In this document: positions 53,701-62,718 of the stretch, piece after piece
Numbering within the stretch: position 1 is the first letter of the stretch
How the letters are laid out: each line of letters opens with the position of its first letter
From: Cellulomonas sp. URHE0023
Lineage (GTDB): Bacteria > Actinomycetota > Actinomycetes > Actinomycetales > Cellulomonadaceae
Length of the DNA: 64,000 nucleotides
Direction of reading: 5' to 3'
Assembly: GCF_000688475.1 (NCBI RefSeq)
Contig: NZ_JIAN01000005.1
Coordinates: 1,054,001 to 1,118,000 of the forward strand
Notes under the pieces: generated by a model
The model's input: only the letters and a program-made list of their open reading frames with translations
What the model was told of the DNA's origin: nothing
Database searches by the model: none
Program-made: the position numbers and the translations under genes

Positions 53701-54573
53701 TCAGAGGCCCGAAGTCGCCCGGAGTGCTACGCCGACCCACGTCCGCCACGGCCGCCAGGCCTCGGCCACCTGCGCCAACCGGTCGGCGTCGAGCGGGGCG
53801 TCCTCTCCCAGAGCCGTCGCGGCAGCGCCACGGACCATGGGTTCGTTGACCGGGAGCACGTCGGTGTGGCCGAGCGCCCTGACCAGGACCAGCTCCGCGT
53901 AGAACGGCCCGATCCCCTCGAACGTCTGAAGCTGAGCCCGGGTCAGGTCGGGATCCTGGTCGCGCAGCGTCGTGGTGTCGAGCGCACCGTCGAGCGCGGC
54001 ACGGGCGATCGCGTGCATCCGGCGCAGCTTGATCTCCGGGATCGCGTCGAACTCCCGCACGGCGAGCAGCTGCTCCGGCAGCGGGACGGCGGCAGCGTCC
54101 TGCCCGGCGACGGCGAACACCCGGCCGTGCGCCCGCGCGAGCTGGTCGCGGACCGCGGCCATCTGCCGCTGAGGCTTGCGCGCCGACAGGACGGACCACA
54201 GCAGGGCCTCGTACGCGGAGTGGAACAGCGGCGGGCGCAGTCCGGGGCGCTTGCGCTGCACTGCGCCGACGACCGGATCGCGGGCACCGAGCGCGTCGTA
54301 CCCGGTGGCGTCGACGTCCACCGAGAGCACGCGTGCGACGTGGTCGGCGACGCGCCGCGGCTCCGCCTCACCGAGCACCTCGACGTGCAGCACCTGCGCC
54401 GACGGCTGCGTCACCGCCGCAGCGACCTGCTCGGTGTACCCGTCGAGGCAGAACGCGAGACGCATCACCGACCCTCCACCCGGTTCGCGACCGCCGAACC
54501 CGAAGCCGATGCTCTGCTCCAGGTCGAACCGGCCGTGCACGGGGATCTCGGTGCGGAGCGCTGACGACGACAT
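53701..54573 (-). CDS. AlkA-like DNA-3-methyladenine glycosylase
   Basis: A 290-residue HhH-GPD-superfamily protein: HSAYEALLWSVLSARKPQRQM and the helix-hairpin-helix FEGIGPFYAELVLVRALGHTDVLPVNEPM. The catalytic aspartate of AlkA (D238 in E. coli) aligns with E244, an unusual conservative change that leaves activity uncertain. It would excise alkylated bases. It is divergent from glutaminase with 89 bp between starts. Confidence 0.85.
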   Translation of the reverse strand: MSSSALRTEIPVHGRFDLEQSIGFGFGGREPGGGSVMRLAFCLDGYTEQVAAAVTQPSAQVLHVEVLGEAEPRRVADHVARVLSVDVDATGYDALGARDPVVGAVQRKRPGLRPPLFHSAYEALLWSVLSARKPQRQMAAVRDQLARAHGRVFAVAGQDAAAVPLPEQLLAVREFDAIPEIKLRRMHAIARAALDGALDTTTLRDQDPDLTRAQLQTFEGIGPFYAELVLVRALGHTDVLPVNEPMVRGAAATALGEDAPLDADRLAQVAEAWRPWRTWVGVALRATSGL

Positions 54574-54662
54574 GCTCGAACGCTAGGCCCGACGACCGAC
54601 AGACCCGTCGGGGCACCCCCACTGTGGCCCGCCGACTCGCTGACCTGTGCTCCTATGGGCAC

Positions 54663-55667
54663 ATGACGAGCGAGAACATCGACCCGGATGTGGTCTCCAC
54701 GGGCACGCTGCCGCGGCGTGAGCTGGTGGAACAGCTCATGCAAGAAGCGCACGACCGGTACGCCCTCGTCGAGGAGGGCGCCGTGGCGGACTACATCCCC
54801 GTCCTCGCGCAGGCCGACCCGAACCTGTTCGGACTGAGCATCGTCTCGGTCGCGGGCGCCTCGCACAGCGTCGGCGACGCGCTGCACGAGTTCTCGATCC
54901 AGTCGGTCTCCAAGGCCTTCGTGTTCGCTCTGGTGTGCGACGCGCTCGGACCGGAGGCCGTGCTCGAGGCCGTCGGCGTGAACAACACGGGCTTGCCCTT
55001 CAACTCTGTCATGGCGCTCGAGCTGAACGGTGGCAGTCCCATGAACCCCCTGGTCAACGCGGGTGCGCTGACCACGACCAGCCTCGCCCCGGGCGAGTCG
55101 GCCGACGACAAGTGGTCGTTCGTGCAGGCCGGCCTGTCGGCGTTCGCGGGCCGCCCGCTCGTGCTCGACGAGGACGTGTACGCCTCCGAGGCGGCCCACA
55201 ACCGACGCAACCAGGCCATCGCCCGCCTGCTGGAGAGCTACGGCCGGATCGTCCACGACCCGCTCGAGGTCACCGACGTCTACACACGGCAGTGCTCACT
55301 GCGAGTCTCGGCGCAGGACCTTGCGGTCATGGGCGCGACGCTTGCCGACGGCGGCGTCAACCCGGTCACCGGCGAGCGAGTGGTCGACCCGTCGGTGTGC
55401 CGCTATGTGCTCGCCGCTCTGGCGACGAGCGGCCTGTACGAGCGTTCCGGCGAGTGGCTGTTCAGCATCGGCCTGCCGGGCAAGAGCGGGGTGTCAGGAG
55501 GCATCGTCACGGTGGTGCCCGGCAAGGGGTCGCTGGCCACGTTCTCGCCCCGCCTCGACGCCGCGGGGAACAGCGTCCGTGGCCAGCTGGCCACCCGGTA
55601 CCTGTCGGGAGCCCTCGGTCTGAACCTGTTCGCATCGCGTCCAGAACCAGGTGCGGGCTCCCGCTGA
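54663..55667 (+). CDS. glsA: Glutaminase
   Basis: A 334-residue serine-dependent glutaminase that hydrolyses glutamine to glutamate. The catalytic S81-x-x-K84 is SVSK in HEFSIQSVSKAF. Further motifs are NPLVNAGALT, HNRRNQAIARLL and the lid/C-terminal GKSGVSGGI. The start is ATG 54663. Monocistronic. Confidence 0.95.
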   Translation: MTSENIDPDVVSTGTLPRRELVEQLMQEAHDRYALVEEGAVADYIPVLAQADPNLFGLSIVSVAGASHSVGDALHEFSIQSVSKAFVFALVCDALGPEAVLEAVGVNNTGLPFNSVMALELNGGSPMNPLVNAGALTTTSLAPGESADDKWSFVQAGLSAFAGRPLVLDEDVYASEAAHNRRNQAIARLLESYGRIVHDPLEVTDVYTRQCSLRVSAQDLAVMGATLADGGVNPVTGERVVDPSVCRYVLAALATSGLYERSGEWLFSIGLPGKSGVSGGIVTVVPGKGSLATFSPRLDAAGNSVRGQLATRYLSGALGLNLFASRPEPGAGSR

Positions 55668-55682
55668 CCCCCCGGAGACCGC

Positions 55683-55695
55683 TAGCGTTCCCGGA
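55683..55695 (+). promoter_or_regulatory. Probable -10 box of a leaderless transcript (CAP gene)
   Basis: TAGCGT (55683-55688) lies 7 bp before ATG 55696. No ribosome site precedes the start. Confidence 0.35.
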
Positions 55696-56592
55696 ATGCC
55701 CCCTTCGTCCTCGTCAGACGAGACACCGGCGCGAGTGCCGCTCTCGCAGGAGCCGCCTCGCCCGCGGTACGTGCTGCCGGGACCGCCGCCGGGCCCGCAG
55801 CACAGCCGGAGCACCGGCTCGACTGCCTGGTACGTCGCGCGGATCGTGTCGTTGTGCGTGCTCGCCGTCGCCCTGATCTCGGTGCCCGTGGCGTGGGTCC
55901 AGCGCTCCGAGGCGACGACCCGAGGCGACGGGTCTGAGGCCAGCGGGCCGAACGCGGACCTCACGGCCGACGAGCTCGGGTACTCGCCGGCGACAGCTTC
56001 ACCCACGACGGAGGCGACCGCCGAGCCCAGCGCGAGCACACCGACTCCCACGGTCGCGACGGACCTCCCGACGACCGGCCCGACGGTGGGCGCGGCCCCC
56101 GCGCCGAGCACGTCGCCGACGCCGCAAGCGACCGCCACTGCGACCGCGCCCCCTGCGTCGGCGCCGACGCAGGCCGCCGCCCCACCGCCCGCCGCCGTGC
56201 CGGCTGCGCCGCCGGTGGTGGCCGCGCCCCCGCTGTCGCTCAGCGACGAGATCGTCCGGCTGACCAACGTCGAACGGGCCAACCGGGGGCTCCAGCCGCT
56301 GACCTCGAACCCGTGCCTCACGAGCCAGTCGGCCGGCCGCACCGCGGTGCTGGTCACCGAGGGACGGTTCGAGCACGACTCGCTCGACCCGGTGATCGCA
56401 GCCTGCGGGATGCCGCACTCGATCGGCGAGAACCTCATCCTCGGCTATCCCGACGCCGCGTCGGCGGTCGCGGGCTGGATGGGTTCCGAGGGGCACCGGG
56501 CCAACATCCTGAACCCCGGCTTCACCGAGATCGGTGTCGCGTGCACGCTCGGCCCGAAGGGTCAGCTCTGCGGACAGCTCTTCCTCGGCTGA
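55696..56592 (+). CDS. Membrane-anchored CAP-domain protein
   Basis: A 298-residue type II membrane protein: a short Pro-rich cytoplasmic N-terminus, one helix (VARIVSLCVLAVALISVPVAW), a long extracellular Ala/Pro/Thr linker (residues about 75-185) and a C-terminal CAP/SCP domain (residues 190-298). The CAP domain has LTNVERANRGLQPLTSN, HSIGENLILGY and GHRANILNPGFTEIGVAC, with cysteines placed for two disulfides. Bacterial CAP proteins bind or cleave wall or lipid components; the role is unclear. Confidence 0.92.
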   Translation: MPPSSSSDETPARVPLSQEPPRPRYVLPGPPPGPQHSRSTGSTAWYVARIVSLCVLAVALISVPVAWVQRSEATTRGDGSEASGPNADLTADELGYSPATASPTTEATAEPSASTPTPTVATDLPTTGPTVGAAPAPSTSPTPQATATATAPPASAPTQAAAPPPAAVPAAPPVVAAPPLSLSDEIVRLTNVERANRGLQPLTSNPCLTSQSAGRTAVLVTEGRFEHDSLDPVIAACGMPHSIGENLILGYPDAASAVAGWMGSEGHRANILNPGFTEIGVACTLGPKGQLCGQLFLG

Positions 56593-56610
56593 CCACCGCT
56601 CGACCGCGCT

Positions 56611-57207
56611 CTACCCCCCAGGCACGTCACGGGGGCGCCGCCGTCGCCACAGCAGCCAGGACGTCGTGACGGCGGCGATCACGACCAGGACGACGACGGG
56701 GGCGCCCGATCCACCACCCGAGTCCTGAGCCTCGGCGCCGGGCGGCGACGGTCGTGTCGTGTCGCCGAGGGTGGTCGCCGTGGTCGCCGTGAACGTCAGG
56801 TCGCCGGTGATCGGGTGGCCGTCCGCGGACGTGACCCGCCAGCTGACCGTGTAGCGCCCCGCCGGAAGTTCACCGCCGAGCTTCTGCGCGACCGTCACGT
56901 CGACGAGCACCGGGTCTCCGTCGCTCGCGAGCGTCCCGTCCGGGCTGCGCACCTCGACCTCAGTTCCGAGCGCGATCGCGGGCTCGTCGAACGTCAGCGT
57001 CACCTGCTCGGGCGCTGTCTGCACGGTCGAGCCGTCGGCGGGGTCGGAGCTGCGCAGCACGTCGTGCGCCTGCGCGCTCGAGGCACCCACGACGCCGAGC
57101 ACCCCGCCGACCATGAGGCCGGTCAGGGCGACAGCGGTGGACCGCCGCGGCACGCCGAACCGCGCCCGTCGCCCGGGCTGGGCCTGCACCGACCCCGGCA
57201 CCGTCAC
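56611..57207 (-). CDS. CopC-family copper-binding protein
   Basis: A 198-residue extracytoplasmic copper carrier. A signal peptide ends at QAHDVL, placing the N-terminal copper-ligand His at the mature end; SADGHPITG supplies the second conserved His. A C-terminal helix and RRRR tail anchor it to the membrane. It overlaps the upstream ycnI-like gene by 4 bp. Confidence 0.93.
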   Translation of the reverse strand: MTVPGSVQAQPGRRARFGVPRRSTAVALTGLMVGGVLGVVGASSAQAHDVLRSSDPADGSTVQTAPEQVTLTFDEPAIALGTEVEVRSPDGTLASDGDPVLVDVTVAQKLGGELPAGRYTVSWRVTSADGHPITGDLTFTATTATTLGDTTRPSPPGAEAQDSGGGSGAPVVVLVVIAAVTTSWLLWRRRRPRDVPGG

Positions 57208-57914
57208 GCGTCGACCCTACGGCGGCGCGCCGAGACCAGGGCGACCACGAGTGCACCCGCCCCGAGCAGCACACCGGCGAGGCCGAACACGCGGGCCACG
57301 GGGTCCGAGGTCTCGGCACCGGCCGAGCCGCTGGACGGTTCCGTCGGGTGGCTCTGTCCCTGCGTCTCGGCGGCCGTCGTCGTGAACGCGGGGGCCGGGT
57401 GCCCGGGCTCCTCACCGGACGGCGGCGTCGCGTCAGCCCAATCAACCACCGTGCCGTCCGTGTACGTCTGATGCGTGGGAAGAACCAGCTCGGTGCCCGC
57501 CTCGGGCAGCGGACCGACAGAGATCTCGAACTGCTGGAACTGACCGTCCGCGATCTCGTTGCCGGGCTCTGCGGTCCAGGTGACGGTCGCGGGCGCCTCG
57601 GTGAGGGTCGTGCCGTAGAAGTCGACCGGCTCGGGCAGCGGCGCCGTGGCGACGCTCGCCGTCCAGCCGGGGACCGGCCGGGTCGAGACGGAGAGCAGGG
57701 GGGTGTCGGTGGGCAGGTCGACGACGACCTTGCTGGTGGCGGCGGCGACCGACTCGTTGGGGACGCGGACGGTCAGGACGGTGAACCCGCCCGCGGTCGT
57801 CTCGTCGGGATCGATGTGGACGTGGGCCGACGCAGCGGCCGCTGGGAGGACGACGAGGGCGAGGCCGGTGACCGCGATGGACGCGACTCGGGCACGGCGA
57901 TGGATCGAAGACAT
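57204..57914 (-). CDS. YcnI/DUF1775-family copper-binding protein
   Basis: A 236-residue extracellular protein: signal peptide ending SAHVHIDP (the His after cleavage is the Cu(II) brace ligand), TVRVPNESVAAATSKVVVDLPTD, VPGWTASV and VTWTAEPGNEIADGQFQQFEISVGPLP, then a Pro/Ser linker, a helix and RRRRVDA. It delivers or buffers copper, usually with CopC/CopD-like partners, as here. Confidence 0.93.
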   Translation of the reverse strand: MSSIHRRARVASIAVTGLALVVLPAAAASAHVHIDPDETTAGGFTVLTVRVPNESVAAATSKVVVDLPTDTPLLSVSTRPVPGWTASVATAPLPEPVDFYGTTLTEAPATVTWTAEPGNEIADGQFQQFEISVGPLPEAGTELVLPTHQTYTDGTVVDWADATPPSGEEPGHPAPAFTTTAAETQGQSHPTEPSSGSAGAETSDPVARVFGLAGVLLGAGALVVALVSARRRRVDA

Positions 57915-57985
57915 GGGGTGCTCCAGGGTGGGTGGTCGGCGTGGCGCGTGTGCGCACGCACCGACCACCCCGTCCTCCGCGGAGG

Positions 57986-58603
57986 TCAGGCGGCCAGCGC
58001 GACGTGCGCGGGCGACGTCGGTGGCCCGCGGAGCGGAAGGACTCCGAGGTCGCGCCGGCCGACGGCGCGGTGCACGGTCGCGTCGCGCACCCGCAGGACC
58101 GCGGAGGCGGGCAGCGCCACGGGCGCGAGCAGGGCGACGAGCGGGCGCATCCAGGTACCGATCCAGGACAGCGCACGGTCGATCCCGGCGATCAGCGTGG
58201 CGGTGACCAGCGTCGCGACGACGTGCAGGACGAGCATCGGGACGCCATCGCTCGGACCGACCGCGTGCTGCGACGACGCCGTGCAGGCAACCTGCACGGC
58301 GTGCGCATGACTCCCCATGTCTGCCGCCGGCGCACAGCCCATGGCACCGGCGAGGCTGTCGAACGACTGGTGCAGCCCGAGCTGTCCGGCACCGAGGAGT
58401 GCGACCGCACCGGGAACCCCGATGCGTCGACCGCTGAACGGAACGGTGGCGGCGAGCGTGACGGCCGCCAGCGGCACGAGCACGGTCGTCGTCGGGACGT
58501 CACCACCGCCCAGCACGTGCGCGCCGAGGGCCAGAAGCACCGTGCTCACGGCGACGACGAACGCACGCGCGAGGCGCGCAGGTCCGGTCGTGGGTGCGGG
58601 CAC
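57986..58603 (-). CDS. Membrane protein of the copper operon
   Basis: A 205-residue protein with five to six hydrophobic segments and a His/Cys-containing loop, PAADMGSHAHAVQVACTASSQHA. It lies 71 bp upstream of the ycnI-like gene on the same strand. The His/Cys loop would suit metal contact. No family name is certain. Confidence 0.72.
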   Translation of the reverse strand: MPAPTTGPARLARAFVVAVSTVLLALGAHVLGGGDVPTTTVLVPLAAVTLAATVPFSGRRIGVPGAVALLGAGQLGLHQSFDSLAGAMGCAPAADMGSHAHAVQVACTASSQHAVGPSDGVPMLVLHVVATLVTATLIAGIDRALSWIGTWMRPLVALLAPVALPASAVLRVRDATVHRAVGRRDLGVLPLRGPPTSPAHVALAA

Positions 58604-58650
58604 GGGCGCAACGGTACCGGCGCGCGCCCGGACCCTCCGGACCGGGTCTC

Positions 58651-59106
58651 TCAGGCCAAGAAGTCCCCGCCGGCGGTCGCGAGGATGAACCGGGTGTCGA
58701 TGTTGGTGTCGAACCCGATGTCGGACTGCAGGAAGAACGTCAGCCCCATGCCGAAGACGACCGAGTGCGGGGCGGACAGGTCGAACGTGTTGGACGCGTC
58801 GAGACCGGTCCGGTGCTCACCCCGGAGGCTGAGCCCGTTGAGCTCCTGCACCTTCCCCGACCCGTCGTACACGTGGACGTTGCGGATCTCGCAGCCCTCC
58901 GCGTTGAACAGGAGGAAGAACCGCTGCACGGACGTCCGGACGTCCCCTGTGATGACGGGCGTCGGGAGCGGCACGTGGAGCCAGCTCGCCTTGCCGGGCA
59001 CCGGTGACACGTCTGCGCCCCAGCCGAAGTGGCCGACCCGGCGGAAGTTCTCCGGACTCTCCACGGTCATCGCGTTTCCGTGCACCCAGCTCGCATGCAG
59101 TGACAT
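58651..59106 (-). CDS. DUF6623-like protein
   Basis: A 151-residue beta-rich protein without signal peptide: LHASWVHGNAMTVESPENFRRVGHFGWGADV, SWLHVPLPTPVITGDVRTSVQRFFLLFNAEGCEIRNVHVYDG and SVVFGMGLTFFLQSD. This is the DUF6623 pattern. Function unknown. ATG 59106 has GGGAAGGAAC upstream. Confidence 0.82.
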   Translation of the reverse strand: MSLHASWVHGNAMTVESPENFRRVGHFGWGADVSPVPGKASWLHVPLPTPVITGDVRTSVQRFFLLFNAEGCEIRNVHVYDGSGKVQELNGLSLRGEHRTGLDASNTFDLSAPHSVVFGMGLTFFLQSDIGFDTNIDTRFILATAGGDFLA

Positions 59107-59202
59107 GGTCGTTCCTTCCCCTGGTCGGCGTCTCGCTCTCCGACTGAGGAACCCCCACCCACCCCGCGTGATACGCGGGCGGCAGGAGATCACCTGCGCT
59201 CG

Positions 59203-59499
59203 TTACGTGTTCGCGGGGTTCGTCGCCTTGCCGTCCAGCCAGAGCTCCTCGGACTCGTCGCGGTGAACGCCGTCCGTGCCGACGTGCTTGGTGCTGATCG
59301 TGGGACCCTTCTTGAGCACGTGCACCAGCGCCATGGCGTGGCCGCGGCCGAGGCCGTAGTCCTCCTTGAGCCAGTCGACGATCACGCCGGCCTTCACCGA
59401 CGGGTCGTCGTAGCCGCGCGCCGTGCCGAGGTCGACGAGCTGTCGCGGGGTCAGGCCCGTCTTGCCCTCGATGGTGTCGAGGTACGCCTGGAACGACAT
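59203..59499 (-). CDS. DUF4287-domain protein
   Basis: A 98-residue protein: YLDTIEGKTGLTPRQLVDLG and GVIVDWLKEDYGLGRGHAMALVHVLKKG are the DUF4287 signature, a helical fold related to a DUF5655-type partner. Function unknown. ATG 59499 is preceded by GAGGGGAGA. Confidence 0.92.
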   Translation of the reverse strand: MSFQAYLDTIEGKTGLTPRQLVDLGTARGYDDPSVKAGVIVDWLKEDYGLGRGHAMALVHVLKKGPTISTKHVGTDGVHRDESEELWLDGKATNPANT

Positions 59500-59697
59500 G
59501 CGGTCTCCCCTCGGTGCTGCCCGACGACGTCGCCGGGCACGGTGGACGGTGATGGGCGCCTTCGAGGGTATCGGCCAGACCACCAGGAGGCGTCTCACGT
59601 TCCGAGACGTGAACCCGGGAGGAATCGCACCGCAGCATGGCGGACCCCGGACCGTCGTGAGACGCTCCGTCCTCGACCACCCCGAGGGAGCCACGAC

Positions 59698-59739
59698 ATG
59701 ACCGCGCTCGCCACACGCCTGACGGCGGCACAGGCGTGA
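59698..59739 (+). CDS. Short upstream ORF, 13 residues
   Basis: MTALATRLTAAQA starts at ATG 59698, behind GAGGGAGCC, and ends at a TGA overlapping the GTG of the next gene. It would couple translation into the PGPGW gene, which lacks its own clear ribosome site. It contains no run of one rare amino acid, so classical attenuation is not suggested. Confidence 0.55.
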   Translation: MTALATRLTAAQA

Positions 59740-60062
59740 GTGAGACGCCGTCCGTGCCGGACGCCCAGTCCGAGCAGACGCCCGACGAGCACGAGTCCGG
59801 GCGGTTCGCCGCGGTGAACCGCACCCTGGACCGGCTCCCCCACCCCGTGCGCGTCGTCGGGGTCGCGCTGTTCGGTGGCGTGCTGGTCCTCGCCGGTCTG
59901 GCGATGCTCGTGCTGCCCGGGCCCGGCATCGTCGTCATCCTGGCGGGACTTGCCGTGCTGGCCTCCGAGTTCGTCTGGGCCCGCCGGATCCTCGACCGGA
60001 CGAAGGCCGCAGCCAAGGCAGGCCTCGACAAGGGCAAAGCGGCGGTCAAGCGCAAGAGCTGA
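59736..60062 (+). CDS. PGPGW-family membrane protein
   Basis: A 108-residue protein: VVGVALFGGVLVLAGLAMLVLPGPGIVVILAGLAVLASEFVWARRIL, with the PGPG turn between two membrane helices as in TIGR02611/PGPGW, then a Lys/Ala-rich tail. Role unknown. Its GTG overlaps the stop of a 13-residue ORF. It converges with an aldo/keto reductase gene. Confidence 0.88.
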   Translation: MSETPSVPDAQSEQTPDEHESGRFAAVNRTLDRLPHPVRVVGVALFGGVLVLAGLAMLVLPGPGIVVILAGLAVLASEFVWARRILDRTKAAAKAGLDKGKAAVKRKS

Positions 60063-60071
60063 TCGGGACGC

Positions 60072-61004
60072 CTACGGGACGATGTGCCCGGCGGCCCTGA
60101 AGAGCTCGTACCACTGCGCCCGGGTCAGCGGGATCTCGGAGCCCAGCGCCGCTGCGCGGACCCGGTCAGGGGTCGTCGTACCGAGCACGACCTGCATGCG
60201 CGCGGGGTGCCGGGTGATCCACGCGGTCGCGATCGCGATGGGCGGGACGTCGTACTCCGCGGCGAGACGCTCGATGACCGCGTTGAGCTCCGGGTACTCG
60301 GGCGAGTCCAGGAACACACCCGTGAAGAACCCTGCCTGGAACGGCGACCAGGCCTGGATGGTGATGTCGTGGAGCCGGCAGTAGTCGATGATGCCGACGT
60401 CACGGGAGACGGACTGGTCCTCGGCGAGCATGTTGGCCGCCACCCCCTGCGCGATCATCGGCGCGTGCGTGATCGACAGCTGCAGCTGGTTGGCGACGAT
60501 CGGCTGCTGCACGTACTTGCGGAGCAGCTCGATCTGCCCGGGCGTCTGGTTCGAGACGCCGAACGCACGCACCTTGCCGGCCGACGAGAGGTCGTCGAAC
60601 GCCCTCGCGACCTCCTCGGGCTCGACCAGGGCGTCGGGGCGGTGAAGCAGGAGGATGTCGAGGTAGTCGGTGTCCAGGGCCGCGAGCGAGCCGTCGACCG
60701 ACTCGATCAGGTGCTCGTAGGAGAAGTCGAAGTACGGGCCGCTGCGCACGATGCCGGCCTTGGTCTGGATGACCAGCTCGGCGCGGTCCGCGGGCGTGAG
60801 CCGCAGCGCCTCGGCGAACCGGCGCTCGCACTCGTGCAGCTCCGTGCCGTACACGTCGGCGTGGTCGAGGAAGGCGATCCCCGAGTCGCGCGCGGCCCCG
60901 ACGAGCGTCCGGATCTCGTCGTCCGACTTGTCCGCGATACGCATGAGGCCGAGCACGACGTTGGGGACGACCAGGTCGGTCCCCGGCAAGGTAAAGGTCT
61001 TCAC
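60072..61004 (-). CDS. Aldo/keto reductase (YdhF-like)
   Basis: A 310-residue NADPH-dependent oxidoreductase: D47 and Y52 in FLDHADVYG, K in VIQTKAGI, H in ILLLHRPDAL, then FGVSNQTPGQIELL, SPFQAGFFTG and VLGTTTPDRV. GTG 61004 matches the expected N-terminus FTLPGTDLVVPNVVLG. Single gene. Confidence 0.93.
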   Translation of the reverse strand: MKTFTLPGTDLVVPNVVLGLMRIADKSDDEIRTLVGAARDSGIAFLDHADVYGTELHECERRFAEALRLTPADRAELVIQTKAGIVRSGPYFDFSYEHLIESVDGSLAALDTDYLDILLLHRPDALVEPEEVARAFDDLSSAGKVRAFGVSNQTPGQIELLRKYVQQPIVANQLQLSITHAPMIAQGVAANMLAEDQSVSRDVGIIDYCRLHDITIQAWSPFQAGFFTGVFLDSPEYPELNAVIERLAAEYDVPPIAIATAWITRHPARMQVVLGTTTPDRVRAAALGSEIPLTRAQWYELFRAAGHIVP

Positions 61005-61085
61005 GGCGGTGTGGTCCTCTCGATGGCGTCGTCCACCATCGACACTAGGCACCCGTGACGAGGTCTGCGCGCCCACGCCACCCGC

Positions 61086-62552
61086 TCAGCCGCGCAGCCG
61101 GTATCCCTGCAACCCGTCCGTCGTCGCGACGACCCAGATGCCGTTGCCAGCGTCGACGCCGGCATCCCGGACCGCTTGCGCCGTGACGTCCGCCGGCTCG
61201 ACGCGAGTGCCGTCCGGGAGGCAGAACTCGGCCATCGTGCCGCCCGGGTACTCGACGCGAGCCCTCGACGGATCCGCGAACTCGGCGAACTGGAAACTCG
61301 TCTCCTCGGTGCACGCCAGCACCTCGTCGTCCCCGACGGGCGACACCGACCCGTCGTCGAGCTGCACCCGGACCGCACCCGTGCCGCTGGCGAACACCCC
61401 GGAGTCCGTGCCCGAGGCGTACTGCAACCCCGCGTAGAGCACACCCGGGGCGTCACCCAGCGGCGCGCTCCAGACCACCTCACCCGTCGCAGGGTCGAAC
61501 TTCTCCAGATCGATGTCCGTCGCGCCGACCGGGACCGGTCCGGCCTCACCGGACCAGTCGATGGTCCCGGCCCGGACACGGCACCACAGGTGGGATACCT
61601 CGAAGTCGCCCGCAGGCTCGCAGAACGTCGTGGCACCGTCCGCTCGCCACAGGACGTTCCCCGTCGCTCCGTCCAGGGCGACCGTGGACTCCCTCGTGCG
61701 GTCACTCGTGTCGCTGATGCCCTGCCACGCGCGCACGGTTCCCAGGACCCGGTCTCCGTCGTCGATCGTCCAGTTCCAGCCGGCGTCGGACGACACGTCG
61801 GGGCCGAGCAGCTCGGCGTAGCCGTGGCTCCACACCACCTGGCCGTCCTGGGAGCGCCCCAGGACCTCGGTTCCACCCGGCGGCCGGTCGTTGCTGGACC
61901 AGAGATCGCTGACCTTGCGCGAGTTCGCCGGGATCTCGGCACCCTCGGAGTAGCCGACGACGGTCGCCGCACCGGGGTCGACCCGAAGTGTGACCAGACC
62001 GGCGCCTCCGGCCGTCACCGCGGCCTGCAGGCAGAAGGCCTGCTCGTCCTCGCACCTCCAGATCCGGGACTGCGAGAAGTAGGCGAGCTCGGGGGCCGTG
62101 CTGACCTGGTTCGCCAGCGTGACGGCCTGGCCCGTGGCCACGTCGAGGACCTTGAGGGTGTGCCTGCCGTCCGGAGCCATGCTCTGGACGGCCGTGTACG
62201 TGCGGTCGGCCACCGGCAGCGTGACCACGCTGAGCTGGACGCCCGGGGCTCCGCCACCTGGGGAGGCGGGCTCGTCCCAGAGCTGATCGCCGCTGGTGAG
62301 GTCCCACGCCCGCAGCCGGAGATCCTCCCCGTCCGTCACGTAGGTGACGGCGACGTCGCCGGCGAGCTTCGGCTCGCTCAGGATCGTGACGTCCTGCGCC
62401 GACCAGAGCAGCTCGGGTGCGGCTGGGGCAGCGCCGGCGGTCGGCGTCGCCGTCACGCTCGGAGAGCCGTCGTCGTCGGAGCCCGCCGTGCAGCCCGTCA
62501 GGATGATCAGACCGACCGCCAGTCCAGCGGCTCGCCCGTGCACTCTCGACAC
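61086..62552 (-). CDS. Lipoprotein with PQQ-type beta-propeller
   Basis: A 488-residue surface lipoprotein: lipobox LTGC (Cys near 21), a Ser/Thr/Ala/Pro linker, then repeated beta-propeller blades with LRAWDLTSGDQLWDEP, LKVLDVATGQAV, VALDGATGNVLWRADG and KFDPATGEVVWSAPLG. No tungsten/PQQ ligand set can be confirmed. It may bind proteins or peptidoglycan. GTG 62552 has GAGGGGGG upstream. Confidence 0.87.
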   Translation of the reverse strand: MSRVHGRAAGLAVGLIILTGCTAGSDDDGSPSVTATPTAGAAPAAPELLWSAQDVTILSEPKLAGDVAVTYVTDGEDLRLRAWDLTSGDQLWDEPASPGGGAPGVQLSVVTLPVADRTYTAVQSMAPDGRHTLKVLDVATGQAVTLANQVSTAPELAYFSQSRIWRCEDEQAFCLQAAVTAGGAGLVTLRVDPGAATVVGYSEGAEIPANSRKVSDLWSSNDRPPGGTEVLGRSQDGQVVWSHGYAELLGPDVSSDAGWNWTIDDGDRVLGTVRAWQGISDTSDRTRESTVALDGATGNVLWRADGATTFCEPAGDFEVSHLWCRVRAGTIDWSGEAGPVPVGATDIDLEKFDPATGEVVWSAPLGDAPGVLYAGLQYASGTDSGVFASGTGAVRVQLDDGSVSPVGDDEVLACTEETSFQFAEFADPSRARVEYPGGTMAEFCLPDGTRVEPADVTAQAVRDAGVDAGNGIWVVATTDGLQGYRLRG

Positions 62553-62706
62553 CGTGTTACCCCCCTCGGCCCGCCCCGGCGACGCGCCGGGCGTTACGGT
62601 AACCGCACGGACGCGATGCTGTCCGAGTCGCTCGCGATCCGGCTCCCGCGTGCGCCCGCACGAGTGACTTCGGCCCGTCAGGCTCGGAATCGGACGAACC
62701 GGACAG

Positions 62707-62718
62707 TAACTTTCGGGG
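62707..62718 (+). promoter_or_regulatory. Probable -10 box of a leaderless transcript
   Basis: TAACTT (62707-62712) is 6 bp before ATG 62719. The GGGG in between is a poor ribosome site. The -35 is unclear. Confidence 0.4.
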
